DNA of 63,050 nt, taken from Candidatus Peregrinibacteria bacterium (GTDB taxonomy: Bacteria; Patescibacteriota; Gracilibacteria; UBA1369). The position numbers were made by a program, and so were the translations under genes. The notes below the pieces were generated by a model. The model did not search any database. It had not been told where the DNA came from and saw only the letters and a list, made by a program, of their open reading frames with translations. Where the stretch lies: positions 102,379 to 165,428 of the forward strand of contig JADZCU010000032.1 in NCBI GenBank assembly GCA_020851415.1, given 5' to 3'. This document shows, in pieces, positions 44,301 to 52,446 of the stretch. Numbering within the stretch: the first letter of the stretch is position 1; every line of letters begins with the position of its first letter.

Positions 44301-45375
44301 TACAACTACACTTCAGCCAGTATTGAAACTCCGTTTCTCTGCTGATGAATTGGAAGCTTGGTATGTACGTTCACTCCAGATCTACGATGTAGGTACTAGT
44401 AATGACTCTGACGTATCAAAGGTTTACCTCCAGTATGCAGACAGCCCATCCACAACATATACAGCTTCTGCAAACATGATCAGCAGCATGGCTGACTTCC
44501 AGCTTGCCTCAGGTCACTACATATACGTTCCTGCAAACGGCAGTACAACAGTAACAGTACTCGTTGACGTAGGTGACGTGACAACTGGTGGTGCTCTCGC
44601 TGGTGAATTACCACAGTTCCAATTCGACGATACATGGGACTTCTCAGCTGTAGGTGTATCATCTGCTACTGAGGATACATCTGCTACAACTGTACTCGGT
44701 GAAGAACAACGTGTAGCTCGCAGCGCTCCAACAGTTGCTAAGGTAACTGCTGGTGTAAGCTCTGACCTTGCTAACGGTGATCAGACACTCTACAAATGGA
44801 CAGTAAAAGCTGATGCTGCTGATGATATTGCTATCAAACAGTTTGCATTCTCTACAAATGTATCATCTGGTACTCTCGCGGACTTTAAACTTCTCCGCAA
44901 TGGTGTAGATGTTTCTAGTTCAAGTACAACAATCGATATCAACGCTGATTCATGGGGATTAGGTGGCGTAGTAGGTAGTATTGAACCAACATCTGGCAAT
45001 ACAACTACAGGAAGCGACGTAGTCTTCGTTCAGTGGTTGGATGCTTCCGATGCTGGTGAAGAAATTATCCCAGCCGGTGCAACAGTAACTTATGAACTTA
45101 AAGCTACTGTTGCTGGTACAGTTAACGGTGACACTGTATCAACATCATTGCTCACAGATTCAGATGCTAACGCTGGTGACCTCTACTTCAACGGTACTTA
45201 CATTGATGTAGATTGTGACACAGAAGGTGCATGTGCTACTGACAGCAACTTCGTATGGTCTGACCTTTCAGTTAGCCCACACGACAACACAGTAAGTGGT
45301 CCATCTTCAATCGATTGGTTAGATGGCTACCTCGTAGAAGGTCTCAGCTCAGCTGGTTCTCAGACATTGAGCTAA
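41374..45375 (+). CDS. Putative major S-layer protein, N-terminal SLH repeats
   Basis: Secreted protein of 1333 residues. Signal peptide (VAGFSLAMLVMSMFTVGVAQ, cleavage after AQA about 33) and three SLH repeats (about 35-220: FNDVPADHWAYPFVEKLAAD, NRAEMAKLVVEAF, REQAMKMLVL, RAEIAKMVANSM). About 1100 residues of Thr/Asp/Val-rich beta-sandwich modules follow (repeated patterns such as DKDLVAFDFAASTADDIKLT and VTVLVDVGDVT). Very few Lys/Arg. Codon choice is visibly more uniform than in neighbours (GGT, GCT, AAC, ATC favoured), and the long structured leader and very strong terminator fit high expression. N-terminal SLH placement contrasts with the other three SLH genes here. Start ATG at 41374, without Shine-Dalgarno. 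Confidence 0.9.
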   Translation: MTIAQSLRQVRSKVAGFSLAMLVMSMFTVGVAQAATFNDVPADHWAYPFVEKLAADGVLNTSTGTYRPADPANRAEMAKLVVEAFDLPLENPDVATFKDVPKMMADGSSNWAYTYIETAAKHAIVGGYKDETGMLTGYYGPSDPVTREQAMKMLVLGAPLTTNTKGGPHFTDVPASRWSYEMVETGYNWMVVDGYPGTTLFKPENNINRAEIAKMVANSMDPQQRPGSGFSLDMADATSSTMVDVCFTEEPTSTEAMDKTNYMVEDLDGNELSVTSVAAGTDPMCVELTTAAQDPTKVYELTVTGLTSADSGEVIMAGSVQFNGFTVGAAGDLTVRVDGSTPDSQDIPKNGANILFSVFAFEAGDNEDVRVEQLVLSREGLGLPGDFDNVKLYVDGVQKGGEKTVNTTTNTATFNLTSDPILVDAGTTALVEVRGDMTGAENSQNKFCINTTDDVTAYGETTDAELAVDGDFAACGEYMTTTSASVGTLTYKISQPSTAEVNVGDTDVIMTKLRLDAAQEDIMLDRVSFKQSGSADAEDFANPTLVLSGTPVDAEGVWEGDYLTFDLTELDTPIIIEKGASKNFELWVDVVGGLGNDASFDIYRDWHIEGTGQVYHYGVNVEEDVTSITPADRNIVGGNIAFALSSENPISGEVADGANDHEFLRFNVSTAGDAITIRKLTLTVSGFAGGVATEIEDLKIWSKNSQGDLIIVAGPNDVNALGDIAFLDTFDVPGASTTEFVVTADIITGAVNNHQFRVDVADVTSSAKTEIEYSDDGDPVDEATEVSGGVVQGNVQEVQDPSVQVDRAATPGDKSYVKNNVDKDLVAFDFAASTADDIKLTTLTVTCTSALDCSDAFQSLKLFLKDGSTLTELDGPRSMTDLGAGDGEVVFSFNQDVPAGNSVRLLVRGNVASAAAAGPYMFDIKTGDVTAEDSESNDATVNGLDTADRTVTVAGNGTLGNQNVSDTSVRSRILVGTTTLQPVLKLRFSADELEAWYVRSLQIYDVGTSNDSDVSKVYLQYADSPSTTYTASANMISSMADFQLASGHYIYVPANGSTTVTVLVDVGDVTTGGALAGELPQFQFDDTWDFSAVGVSSATEDTSATTVLGEEQRVARSAPTVAKVTAGVSSDLANGDQTLYKWTVKADAADDIAIKQFAFSTNVSSGTLADFKLLRNGVDVSSSSTTIDINADSWGLGGVVGSIEPTSGNTTTGSDVVFVQWLDASDAGEEIIPAGATVTYELKATVAGTVNGDTVSTSLLTDSDANAGDLYFNGTYIDVDCDTEGACATDSNFVWSDLSVSPHDNTVSGPSSIDWLDGYLVEGLSSAGSQTLS

Positions 45376-45429
45376 TAGCTTGAAGTAAGAAAGTCACTCC
45401 GGTGACCCAATTACACCTAAGCAAGCATT

Positions 45430-45465
45430 GCCCCCCTCTCGCGCAAGCAAGAGGGGGGTTTTTGT
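45430..45465 (+). terminator. Strong terminator of the S-layer gene
   Basis: Stem CCCCCCTCT / AGAGGGGGG around a ten-base loop, followed by TTTTT. Confidence 0.95.
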
Positions 45466-45525
45466 TTGCCCGAAATTCAACTGAATCATTGTTTTATGGC
45501 TTCAGCTGATGTAAAGTGAGTGTTG

Positions 45526-45531
45526 TATAAA
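45526..45531 (+). promoter_or_regulatory. -10 element of the SLH propeller gene
   Basis: TATAAA within TTGTATAAAAT, 23 bases before the ATG at 45555. No strong -35. Confidence 0.4.
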
Positions 45532-45554
45532 ATCCATTCTTAAACCAAAACGAT

Positions 45555-47489
45555 ATGAAACAGATGAAAAAAATTGTGGCGGGCATATCTTTATTCATGC
45601 TTGCTGTAACACCTGCGCTGGCCTTTGAAGTAAACGATCCGCTGACAGAACAGATTGATGTGATGCAGAATACAATGGTAAACAATGACGACTCTCTAAC
45701 ACTGGAAAGCAGTTCGAATACAGTAGAAGCTATTAAACTTTCACCAGTATATGCAGATGATGAAACCATGTACGTTACAACCGAGAACGGAGTGTATGTA
45801 AACGGAGAAATTGTCGCGAACTTCGGACAAAACGATAGTTGGCCGGAGGATATGAAAGATATGCCCCTGCAAGCACAATTCAACAGTAACTATTCTGATA
45901 ATGGTGTAATAGCGCTGACTGCAGGCGCAACCGTCTATCTATCATACGATAAAGGCAACACCTGGGGTAAAGTAGATGTGGCAGCGGAAGAAGAGACTGT
46001 TTCAAAAGTATTTATTGGGCCAAATTTCAGTCAGCACCAGCTCCTGTATTTCATAACACCAACAGGTTTATACGCTCAAGATTTATCCGGGCCACCATCA
46101 AAAACTCTGGTACTGGCTTCAGATAGTGAAGGTTCGATAACAGACTTTAGTTTTTCACCAGCTTCAACCAAAGACACCCATTTCTATGTGGTGAAAGGAA
46201 CAAAAGTCTTGAAGACCGAGAATTTGGGTTCAAGCTGGCTTGAATACGAAGCAGATCAAACAATTAAGCAGTTCTTAATTGCAGACGACGGAAGCATCAG
46301 TGGTGATGCCTTGATCCTGACAGGAACAAAAAATTTCATGAAAGCAGAGGGTGATGTGGATTTTGGTCCAATGAACCTTCCAGCTGATGTAAATGCCGTA
46401 TATGCCATGACATATGTTTTAAATGGTGATCAGGATTATGTTATAAACACAGACAAAGGATTCTATATGACATTCGATAATGGCTCAAGCTGGGGGTTAA
46501 TTGAAGAAAATATTTCTGACTACTCAAAAGTAACTGCACTCGCCGCTGTAGTTGAAAATGGAAAAACAACAATTTACTACGTTGTAGATGGTCTGCTCTA
46601 CAAAGATGATGAAGCAAATGGTGTGTCTGAACTTTTTATGACGGGCATCAACACAAACAGTAAATATGCCATGGAAGGAAACGCAGAATCAAAAGATATG
46701 ATTGCGCTTACTGGTCACACATTCGATCCGGGCTACAAAGTTATAGCGGCTACATTGTGGGCGGATGGAGATTTGAATAGTCAAACCATGGATTTCTTTA
46801 TGAGTACTGATGGAACAAACTGGGAGCCGATTACATTGGAAGAAGAGCATGTGTTTGAACACCAGGGAACCATGCTTCAATGGAAAGTTGAAATGAAAAC
46901 AACGGACACTGCAGTAAGTCCTGTTTTGCATACAGTATTAGTAGATTTTGGTCTTGAAGAGGTACCAGCCGGTGCAACCAATACATGCGCCGGATTTACC
47001 GACGTGCCAAAGGACAGCCCAAACTGTGCAGCACTCACATATGTAAAAAATCAGGGCATATTTACCGGCTACCCGGATGGCACTTTTAAACCGGATCAGG
47101 TGATTAACCGTGCGGAAACCGTAAAGGTAATTACCGAAGGCTTTGATTTGAACCTGTTACCTGACCCAAATGATAAACTGGGCTTTAGCGACGTTGTTCT
47201 TCATGAGTGGTATATGCCATATCTGGCAACTGCCAAAAGCGAAGGCGTTATCCAGGGCTACCCGGATGGCACATTTAAGCCAGAACAAACCGTAAATTAC
47301 GTTGAATTGATCAAAGTGTTTTTTGAGACAGCCGATGTAACCCTTCCGGCTACATCAAGCAGCGATGCCTGGTATCAAAAATATCTCAACTACGCACAGG
47401 CAAACAACTACCTGACCTATACAAATTTAACTGCAGGTATGAAACGTTCAGACGTAGCCATGCTTTTCTATCAGTTCAGCCAGAAATAG
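45555..47489 (+). CDS. SLH protein with sialidase/BNR-like propeller repeats
   Basis: Secreted wall protein of 644 residues: signal peptide (MKQMKKIVAGISLFMLAVTP, cleavage after ALA). A repeat region follows with Asp-box-type motifs (YDKGNTWG, LGSSWLEY, DNGSSWGL, STDGTNWE), as in sialidase or photosynthesis-stability propellers. Three SLH units lie at about 475-640 (GFTDVPKDSPNCAALTYVKN, GYPDGTFKPDQVINRAETVK, GYPDGTFKPEQTVNYVELIK). No catalytic sialidase residues can be claimed; the propeller may be a binding or structural unit. It follows the S-layer gene with its own -10 and terminator. Confidence 0.85.
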   Translation: MKQMKKIVAGISLFMLAVTPALAFEVNDPLTEQIDVMQNTMVNNDDSLTLESSSNTVEAIKLSPVYADDETMYVTTENGVYVNGEIVANFGQNDSWPEDMKDMPLQAQFNSNYSDNGVIALTAGATVYLSYDKGNTWGKVDVAAEEETVSKVFIGPNFSQHQLLYFITPTGLYAQDLSGPPSKTLVLASDSEGSITDFSFSPASTKDTHFYVVKGTKVLKTENLGSSWLEYEADQTIKQFLIADDGSISGDALILTGTKNFMKAEGDVDFGPMNLPADVNAVYAMTYVLNGDQDYVINTDKGFYMTFDNGSSWGLIEENISDYSKVTALAAVVENGKTTIYYVVDGLLYKDDEANGVSELFMTGINTNSKYAMEGNAESKDMIALTGHTFDPGYKVIAATLWADGDLNSQTMDFFMSTDGTNWEPITLEEEHVFEHQGTMLQWKVEMKTTDTAVSPVLHTVLVDFGLEEVPAGATNTCAGFTDVPKDSPNCAALTYVKNQGIFTGYPDGTFKPDQVINRAETVKVITEGFDLNLLPDPNDKLGFSDVVLHEWYMPYLATAKSEGVIQGYPDGTFKPEQTVNYVELIKVFFETADVTLPATSSSDAWYQKYLNYAQANNYLTYTNLTAGMKRSDVAMLFYQFSQK

Positions 47490-47523
47490 TTCAAGTGCAA
47501 TAAAACCGACAAAGCATTAAATA

Positions 47524-47556
47524 AAAGACCGCCTTTTGCTGAGGCGGTCTTTTTTG
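47524..47556 (+). terminator. Terminator after the SLH propeller gene
   Basis: Stem AAAGACCGCC / GGCGGTCTTT with T-tract; the A-tract side may also serve the convergent gene. Confidence 0.9.
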
Positions 47557-47599
47557 TGTATTCAGAGAGCTTAAATGCCGATAATTAGTGCAAAAACGG

Positions 47600-48394
47600 C
47601 TATTTATGATGTTTTTTTGTAAAAGCGGAGTATCTGGCCTTGGCCCTCAGAATGTCTCTAAAAGAGCAGTAAATGTGCTTAAAAAGATTTCTGGTGAGGC
47701 GTGAGACATTGTTGTCCTCAATCAAAACTTCTGGCTTGGATAAGTCAGAAGTGCCCTGAAACCATTTTTTCAGCTCAAAGGGCACATGCGCACCTCTTTT
47801 TGCAAAGGTTATGGGTACTTCCATGAGTCTGAATCCCTTATAAAAAGATTCAATAAGGGTTTCATGAGTGTATGTGTGTTTTGAGTAAACCTCGATCTGT
47901 TCAGCCGTGCCCCTTGAATATGCTCGAAAACCGCTTGAAGCATCCCTAATTTTTATCCCCGTGATGAGACGTAAAAAGCAACTGCCGGCCATATTTCCAT
48001 ATTTTCTGGCAAAACCCAAAAACTCAAGTTTTTCCACCTGACGGTCGCCGGTAACAAAATCCGCACGTCCTTCAACGATTGGAGTTGTTATTAAGGTTAT
48101 TTCTTTGCCCGTATACTGGTTGTCGGCATCAATATGGCACAATACATCGACTCCGGCATCCAGGCACGTCTGAAGTCCAATTTTATATGCTGCGGCCAGG
48201 CCTCGGTTTGGTTTAAGCGAGACTACTTCAGCACCCGCAGAACGGGCTTTTTCTGCCGTAAGATCGGTAGATCCATCGTCTATTACAAAAACCTTAATTT
48301 CTGTAAAAGGATGAATATGGCGGGGAATTGAGGCTAAAACTAAGCCAACAGTCGCTTCTTCGTTATGTGCCGGTATGAAAACTCCGAGTTTCAT
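47600..48394 (-). CDS. GT2 glycosyltransferase, polyprenyl-phosphate-sugar synthase-like
   Basis: Inverting GT-A enzyme of 264 residues, similar to dolichyl-phosphate mannose/glucose synthases. Motifs: VFIPAHNEEATVGLVLASI (2), VFVIDDGSTDLTAEKA, VLCHIDADNQYTG (catalytic DxD about 91) and DASSGFRAYSR. It has no C-terminal membrane helices, so it belongs to the short form. Such enzymes charge polyprenyl phosphate with a sugar for use by GT-C transferases, and one GT-C-like gene lies at 49387. The donor sugar is unknown. Confidence 0.88.
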   Translation of the reverse strand: MKLGVFIPAHNEEATVGLVLASIPRHIHPFTEIKVFVIDDGSTDLTAEKARSAGAEVVSLKPNRGLAAAYKIGLQTCLDAGVDVLCHIDADNQYTGKEITLITTPIVEGRADFVTGDRQVEKLEFLGFARKYGNMAGSCFLRLITGIKIRDASSGFRAYSRGTAEQIEVYSKHTYTHETLIESFYKGFRLMEVPITFAKRGAHVPFELKKWFQGTSDLSKPEVLIEDNNVSRLTRNLFKHIYCSFRDILRAKARYSAFTKKHHK

Positions 48395-48489
48395 TGTCGC
48401 GTTGAAAATGTCTAGTGAGCTCTCTGAAAATCATAATGTAAGCAAAGACATTCTATAGAAAATTGGCTCTGAAGCACAGGAAACAAAAA

Positions 48490-48518
48490 TTGACTACTCT
48501 TCAAAGGGCAAATATAAT
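48490..48518 (+). promoter_or_regulatory. Promoter of the VapBC operon
   Basis: TTGACT (48490-48495), 17-base spacer, TATAAT (48513-48518). Confidence 0.75.
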
Positions 48519-48519
48519 A

Positions 48520-48545
48520 GTTGCGTAATAAAAGTTACGTAACTT
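48520..48545. promoter_or_regulatory. Antitoxin operator-like repeats
   Basis: A perfect 14-base palindrome AAGTTACGTAACTT (48532-48545) is preceded 14 bases upstream by the related half GTTGCGTAAT (48520-48529). Both lie at the predicted transcript start: typical for autoregulation by a ribbon-helix-helix antitoxin. Confidence 0.6.
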
Positions 48546-48553
48546 GATACTTT

Positions 48554-48901
48554 ATGGCATTGAAAAATGTAGAACGAGTAACGATTTCTCTCCCAAAGGC
48601 TACAATAGTGAAGTTAGAGATGAAAATACCGAAAAATAAAAGGAGTAGCTTCATTGCTGATTTAATAGAAAAGAGGCTACACCAAGAGTTCGAAGAAGCT
48701 TTTATAATGGTTGATGGTGAATGGCAGGAGATCTTTGATGTTATTCCGGGTACCAAGTCTGATAGTAACTATTCCATGGAAGATAAATACCAAACCTTAG
48801 AGGAAATTCGTGAATTTTGGGAGGACTTTAGAAAAAAATACAAACCAAAAACAGATAAATCTTCCCTGGAACTTATTCGGGAGGATCGTGCATCTCATTA
48901 A
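48554..48901 (+). CDS. vapB: VapB-type antitoxin (ribbon-helix-helix)
   Basis: 115 residues. The N-terminal 45 residues (ERVTISLPKATIVKLEMKIP, KRSSFIADLIEKRL) fit a CopG/MetJ-type ribbon-helix-helix DNA-binding fold. The acidic, aromatic C-terminal part (LEEIREFWEDFRKKYKPKTD) would wrap the toxin. It precedes the PIN-domain gene by 16 bases, under a strong promoter with palindromic sites. The pair neutralises a ribonuclease toxin. Confidence 0.82.
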   Translation: MALKNVERVTISLPKATIVKLEMKIPKNKRSSFIADLIEKRLHQEFEEAFIMVDGEWQEIFDVIPGTKSDSNYSMEDKYQTLEEIREFWEDFRKKYKPKTDKSSLELIREDRASH

Positions 48902-48917
48902 AATTCTATGAAAAGTT

Positions 48918-49349
48918 ATGAGTAATACGTATGTCTTAGACAATTCAGTTTGCATCAAAAGTATAGCTGATGAGGAGGGATCAAAAACCGTTGAAGAAAT
49001 TATGTACTTAAAAAATAGTTATAAAATCTCATTGCTAATGCCGGAGCTTTTTAGTTACGAATTTTGCTCTACAGTAAGCAGGAAATTGAATCCAGTGGCA
49101 GCGCGCATTGCATTGAGGAAAATTATTTCACGCCAGGTAACTCTAGTAAAAATGGAGCCAGAGATAGTGAGAATAGCTACGGATTTAGTCGCAAAATATT
49201 CTGGAGTGACTTTTTACGATGCCGCCTATCATGCGGTAGCTAAATATCATCATATTTTACTCATTACTGCCGACAAAAAATACTATGATAAAGTGAAGCA
49301 AGAAGGAAATATCGCCATGCTTGATAAAGTTAAGGTCAGATTGGATTAA
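48918..49349 (+). CDS. vapC: VapC-type PIN-domain ribonuclease toxin
   Basis: 143 residues of PIN fold. The four acidic positions are present: Asp in YVLDNSVCIK (residue 8), Glu in MPELFSYEF (about 43-47), Asp in VTFYDAAYHAVA (about 99) and Asp in LLITADKKYYD (about 117). Mg-dependent endoribonuclease, often cutting tRNA or rRNA. It overlaps the long form of the next gene, whose true start is downstream. All catalytic residues are intact. Confidence 0.88.
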   Translation: MSNTYVLDNSVCIKSIADEEGSKTVEEIMYLKNSYKISLLMPELFSYEFCSTVSRKLNPVAARIALRKIISRQVTLVKMEPEIVRIATDLVAKYSGVTFYDAAYHAVAKYHHILLITADKKYYDKVKQEGNIAMLDKVKVRLD

Positions 49350-49386
49350 GTTTAAAAAAAGAGCGTTTTATGCAAGAATACAAAGC

Positions 49387-50913
49387 ATGAAACAAAACAA
49401 ACTATTTATTGGTTTGCTGCTGGTATTCTTTCTGAAACAGCTTTTTTGGCTGGCAATTATTCCGCCAACGCAAGCTCCTGATGAATACGCCCATTTGAGC
49501 TATGTTGAGTCCTGGTATTACGAGGGACGACTACCCAAACTGGGGGAAACGCTTATTACTAAGCGAATTGAGGAGGCAAGTCAAAGCACATCTGCCGGGG
49601 CAGACTCAATTTTCAATAAAAATACACAAAGTCAACTAGTCACTAGCGGTTTGGCTAATGCCCAAAAGCTTGAATATCAACCTGGTGGTCAGTTGAATTG
49701 GATAGCTCAACACCCACCTGTTTACTACAGCCTGCTCAAGATTTTCTATCCATTGGTTGCTGAAATGGATGTAAATATCGGCATTTTTTGGCTTAGAATA
49801 AGCTCTGTTGTCCTAGGTCTGTTAACGATTATATTCACATATCTCATTGTAGAAATAATCAGTAAAAAGAAAAATAATTCTCAAATAGAAGAGAATTATT
49901 TACCATTACTAGTAGCCGGTTTTCTAGCTTTCTTACCGGATTTTTCATTTATTTCAGCAGTTCTGAATAACGATAATCTGGTTTTATGTTTAAGCTCAGG
50001 ACTTATCTACATGGTTACTGAATTGGCTACTTCGTTTAAAGGCAAAAGCGATCGTAAGTTATATATAAATGGCAGTTTGATAGCGGCGCTTATTGGCTTA
50101 TTGCTAATAACAAAAGCGACATCTTTGCCGGTAGTAGCGGCTACAGTTTTATTTGAAATTTATTTCTTGGTAATAAAAAAACGCCTCCATTGGCTTGATC
50201 TGGTGAAGTTTTTCTTCATGCAGTTTGCCATAATAATGCCTATGTCATCCTGGTGGTATATCCACAACTATTATGAATTTCATGTATTCCTTCCGGATAT
50301 CGCAACAGTAATCCAAATACATCCAGAAATACTCACGAAACACGCATATTTCGCAACGCTGTTCCCTGAAGTCACAGGTGCGAAGAACCTTATTTCTCCA
50401 TACGAGTTCTTTATTACCAAGAATTTTTTCTGGAACTATTTTATAAACATTTGGGGCGTATTTGGGGCAGGTTTTATTACTTTGGGAGCATGGCAAATAG
50501 GTGCTTACATAATGTTAATAATGGCAGCCACAGTGGGTTATATTAGTCAAAAATTGAAAAGAAGACTATCACCAGAAAAACTAAAATCTATAAAGTCGCT
50601 AACTAAATTAGTGCCATCTAGCAGATCCAATCAAGGACCCCTGAATTTTTATTTTATACTCATCACAGTGATTCTTTTTGGAGCCATTACCTATAAACTT
50701 TTTCAGATTGCACAGAGTCGTGGTTTTTTGGGTGCAATGCACGGAAGATACTTTTTGCCGGCAATGATTCCTATCGGTTATTGGATATTTTCGGGTATTC
50801 AGCGCCTATTCAAAAATAGACAAAACAGCTGGGTAGTGGCCTCATTCTTTTTGTTCTTCATTGTAAATGAAATAGTTACAATGGTTACTGTAATAATTCC
50901 ATTATTTTATTGA
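49387..50913 (+). CDS. Multipass membrane glycosyltransferase-like protein (GT-C/DUF2142 type)
   Basis: About 508 residues from the ATG at 49387; an in-frame upstream start (49321) lies inside vapC. About ten membrane helices are predicted. Directly after the first comes PPTQAPDEYAHLSYVESWYY, the DE motif expected in the first outer loop of GT-C enzymes that use polyprenyl-phosphate sugars. The long second outer loop (about 55-110) and the PPVYYSLLK motif fit. It lies 23 bases before the next gene in the polysaccharide run. Role inferred from the family: transfer of a sugar to an exported glycan. Confidence 0.75.
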   Translation: MKQNKLFIGLLLVFFLKQLFWLAIIPPTQAPDEYAHLSYVESWYYEGRLPKLGETLITKRIEEASQSTSAGADSIFNKNTQSQLVTSGLANAQKLEYQPGGQLNWIAQHPPVYYSLLKIFYPLVAEMDVNIGIFWLRISSVVLGLLTIIFTYLIVEIISKKKNNSQIEENYLPLLVAGFLAFLPDFSFISAVLNNDNLVLCLSSGLIYMVTELATSFKGKSDRKLYINGSLIAALIGLLLITKATSLPVVAATVLFEIYFLVIKKRLHWLDLVKFFFMQFAIIMPMSSWWYIHNYYEFHVFLPDIATVIQIHPEILTKHAYFATLFPEVTGAKNLISPYEFFITKNFFWNYFINIWGVFGAGFITLGAWQIGAYIMLIMAATVGYISQKLKRRLSPEKLKSIKSLTKLVPSSRSNQGPLNFYFILITVILFGAITYKLFQIAQSRGFLGAMHGRYFLPAMIPIGYWIFSGIQRLFKNRQNSWVVASFFLFFIVNEIVTMVTVIIPLFY

Positions 50914-50936
50914 TCAAATAAAAGGAAAATAGAGAT

Positions 50937-51731
50937 ATGAAAAAAAATCTGAAGTTTAAAATATGGCAAGAAAAAACAGGGGTTATTACCGTAATAACTC
51001 TCTTCTTGTGTGGTCTGTCAATCTATGCGGTTCTGCAAATTCCTGTTGCGGTAAATCTTTTGGAGTTACCACAAAGTTCTGAGATGAAACCGTTCGGACC
51101 CATAACCGTTGGTAGACCGTATAAGCAGTGTTTGCCTTCAGACCTGACCGACAGCAGGGTCTTCAGAAATAATATCTCAGGAGCAAGGCTGGAGCTTTAT
51201 ATGGCAACCTACCACCAGCAAATCGATGCAGATTACTCGGTAATCCTGGATAATCAACTTTTGCCCGATGATCTGATCGATGAGCCAATGCGGGACAAAG
51301 TCGCTTGCGGTGAGAAGTGCACAAGAAATTACCTTGATTTAGGTGTCCTAAAGGGAAGTTCGGTGCAGGATAATAGTTACTCAGATGCGGTGGTGTTAGA
51401 TGGGGATTTGTCCGGTGAAGAAAAGATCTGTCTGCATATCCGTCCTCTGTATAAAGATTCGACCTATCCATTGACTATCTGGCTGGATAGTCAGAGCCGC
51501 CCGGTGCTCAGAGTGAAAAAGCAAATACCGCTTTATCAGGCGGCGGATTACCTTTCGCTCAGGAGTCCGTTTCATCTTGGAAAAGAGCTGATGTTTGGGT
51601 TATGCTTGGCCTACCTTTTGGGGCTCATGGGGTTTGTAGCAATTATTTGCCGCTCGGTGTATGAACAAGGCCGTCAAAAACAAGAATCTCAGGCAAAGTC
51701 TGAACATCATAAGAGAGCTGGTCATAAGTGA
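50937..51731 (+). CDS. Membrane protein with extracytoplasmic domain, unknown
   Basis: 264 residues. One helix lies at about 17-38 (VITVITLFLCGLSIYAVLQI) and another at about 217-238 (LMFGLCLAYLLGLMGFVAII), framing a roughly 180-residue outside domain with several cysteines (CLPSD, CGEKC, ICLHI) that could form disulfides. A basic cytosolic tail follows. I recognise no family. Its last 71 bases overlap the start of the ABC exporter gene in another frame. Position suggests a role in polysaccharide assembly or export. Confidence 0.7.
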   Translation: MKKNLKFKIWQEKTGVITVITLFLCGLSIYAVLQIPVAVNLLELPQSSEMKPFGPITVGRPYKQCLPSDLTDSRVFRNNISGARLELYMATYHQQIDADYSVILDNQLLPDDLIDEPMRDKVACGEKCTRNYLDLGVLKGSSVQDNSYSDAVVLDGDLSGEEKICLHIRPLYKDSTYPLTIWLDSQSRPVLRVKKQIPLYQAADYLSLRSPFHLGKELMFGLCLAYLLGLMGFVAIICRSVYEQGRQKQESQAKSEHHKRAGHK

Positions 51732-52443
51732 GTTTAAACTTCGTTACCAGAACTCATGGCTTGGCTATTTTTGGACCCTTATAAAGCCGTTATTGCTATT
51801 CGGGGTAATCTACCTGGTCTTTTCTGTGTTCATGCCCTCTCCGGTGGAAAATTATCCGGTGTATTTGATGCTGGGTATCATGATCTGGAATTTCTTTTCT
51901 GAAAGCACCCTGATGGGCATGTCCACCTTTGCCAGCAAGCGTGAAATGGTAACAAAAATATCGTTTCCAAGGTCAACTTTGGTTATAGCTTCAACAATTT
52001 CAAGCACCATAACTTTTTTGTTAAACCTGATTATATTTTTCGTTTTCCTTTTGGTGAGCGGCGTAAAGCCCGGCCCCGAAGCGTTATTCTTTCTGTTATA
52101 CCTTTTGGAGGTTTATATGATTGCAACTGGAGTAACATTTATTCTTGCCACAATGCATACATTTTTTAGGGATATTCAGCATATTTGGGAAATATTGTTG
52201 CAGATAGGATTTTGGCTTACACCAATAATTTATCCAATCACGGTAGTGCCGGCTGAATACCATCGCTATATATTTCTCAACCCGCTGGCCCGAATAATCG
52301 AGTATTCACGCGATATTTTTATTCGTCACAATATTCCAGCCTGGAATTTGAACCTTGTTCTGTTGGTGATGAGTATAGTGATTTTTTATGCGGGATATGC
52401 TATTTTCAGAACCCAATCCCACAAGATCGCCGAAAAACTTTAA
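51661..52443 (+). CDS. ABC-2 polysaccharide export permease (Wzm/TagG type)
   Basis: 260 residues with six membrane helices and the family pattern (FKLRYQNSWLGYFWTLIKPL at 25, YPVYLMLGIMIWNFFSES). It pairs with the ATPase gene that begins 3 bases later and moves lipid-linked polysaccharide across the membrane. The start ATG at 51661 lies inside the preceding gene (71-base overlap); no later start fits without removing the conserved amphipathic N-terminus. Confidence 0.92.
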   Translation: MNKAVKNKNLRQSLNIIRELVISEFKLRYQNSWLGYFWTLIKPLLLFGVIYLVFSVFMPSPVENYPVYLMLGIMIWNFFSESTLMGMSTFASKREMVTKISFPRSTLVIASTISSTITFLLNLIIFFVFLLVSGVKPGPEALFFLLYLLEVYMIATGVTFILATMHTFFRDIQHIWEILLQIGFWLTPIIYPITVVPAEYHRYIFLNPLARIIEYSRDIFIRHNIPAWNLNLVLLVMSIVIFYAGYAIFRTQSHKIAEKL

Positions 52444-52446
52444 TAT

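Noticed and set aside
50937-52443. Frameshift splitting one protein into the 264-residue protein and the permease
   Set aside because: Each product is complete: the first has two membrane helices and a tail, and the second starts at the usual N-terminus of its family.
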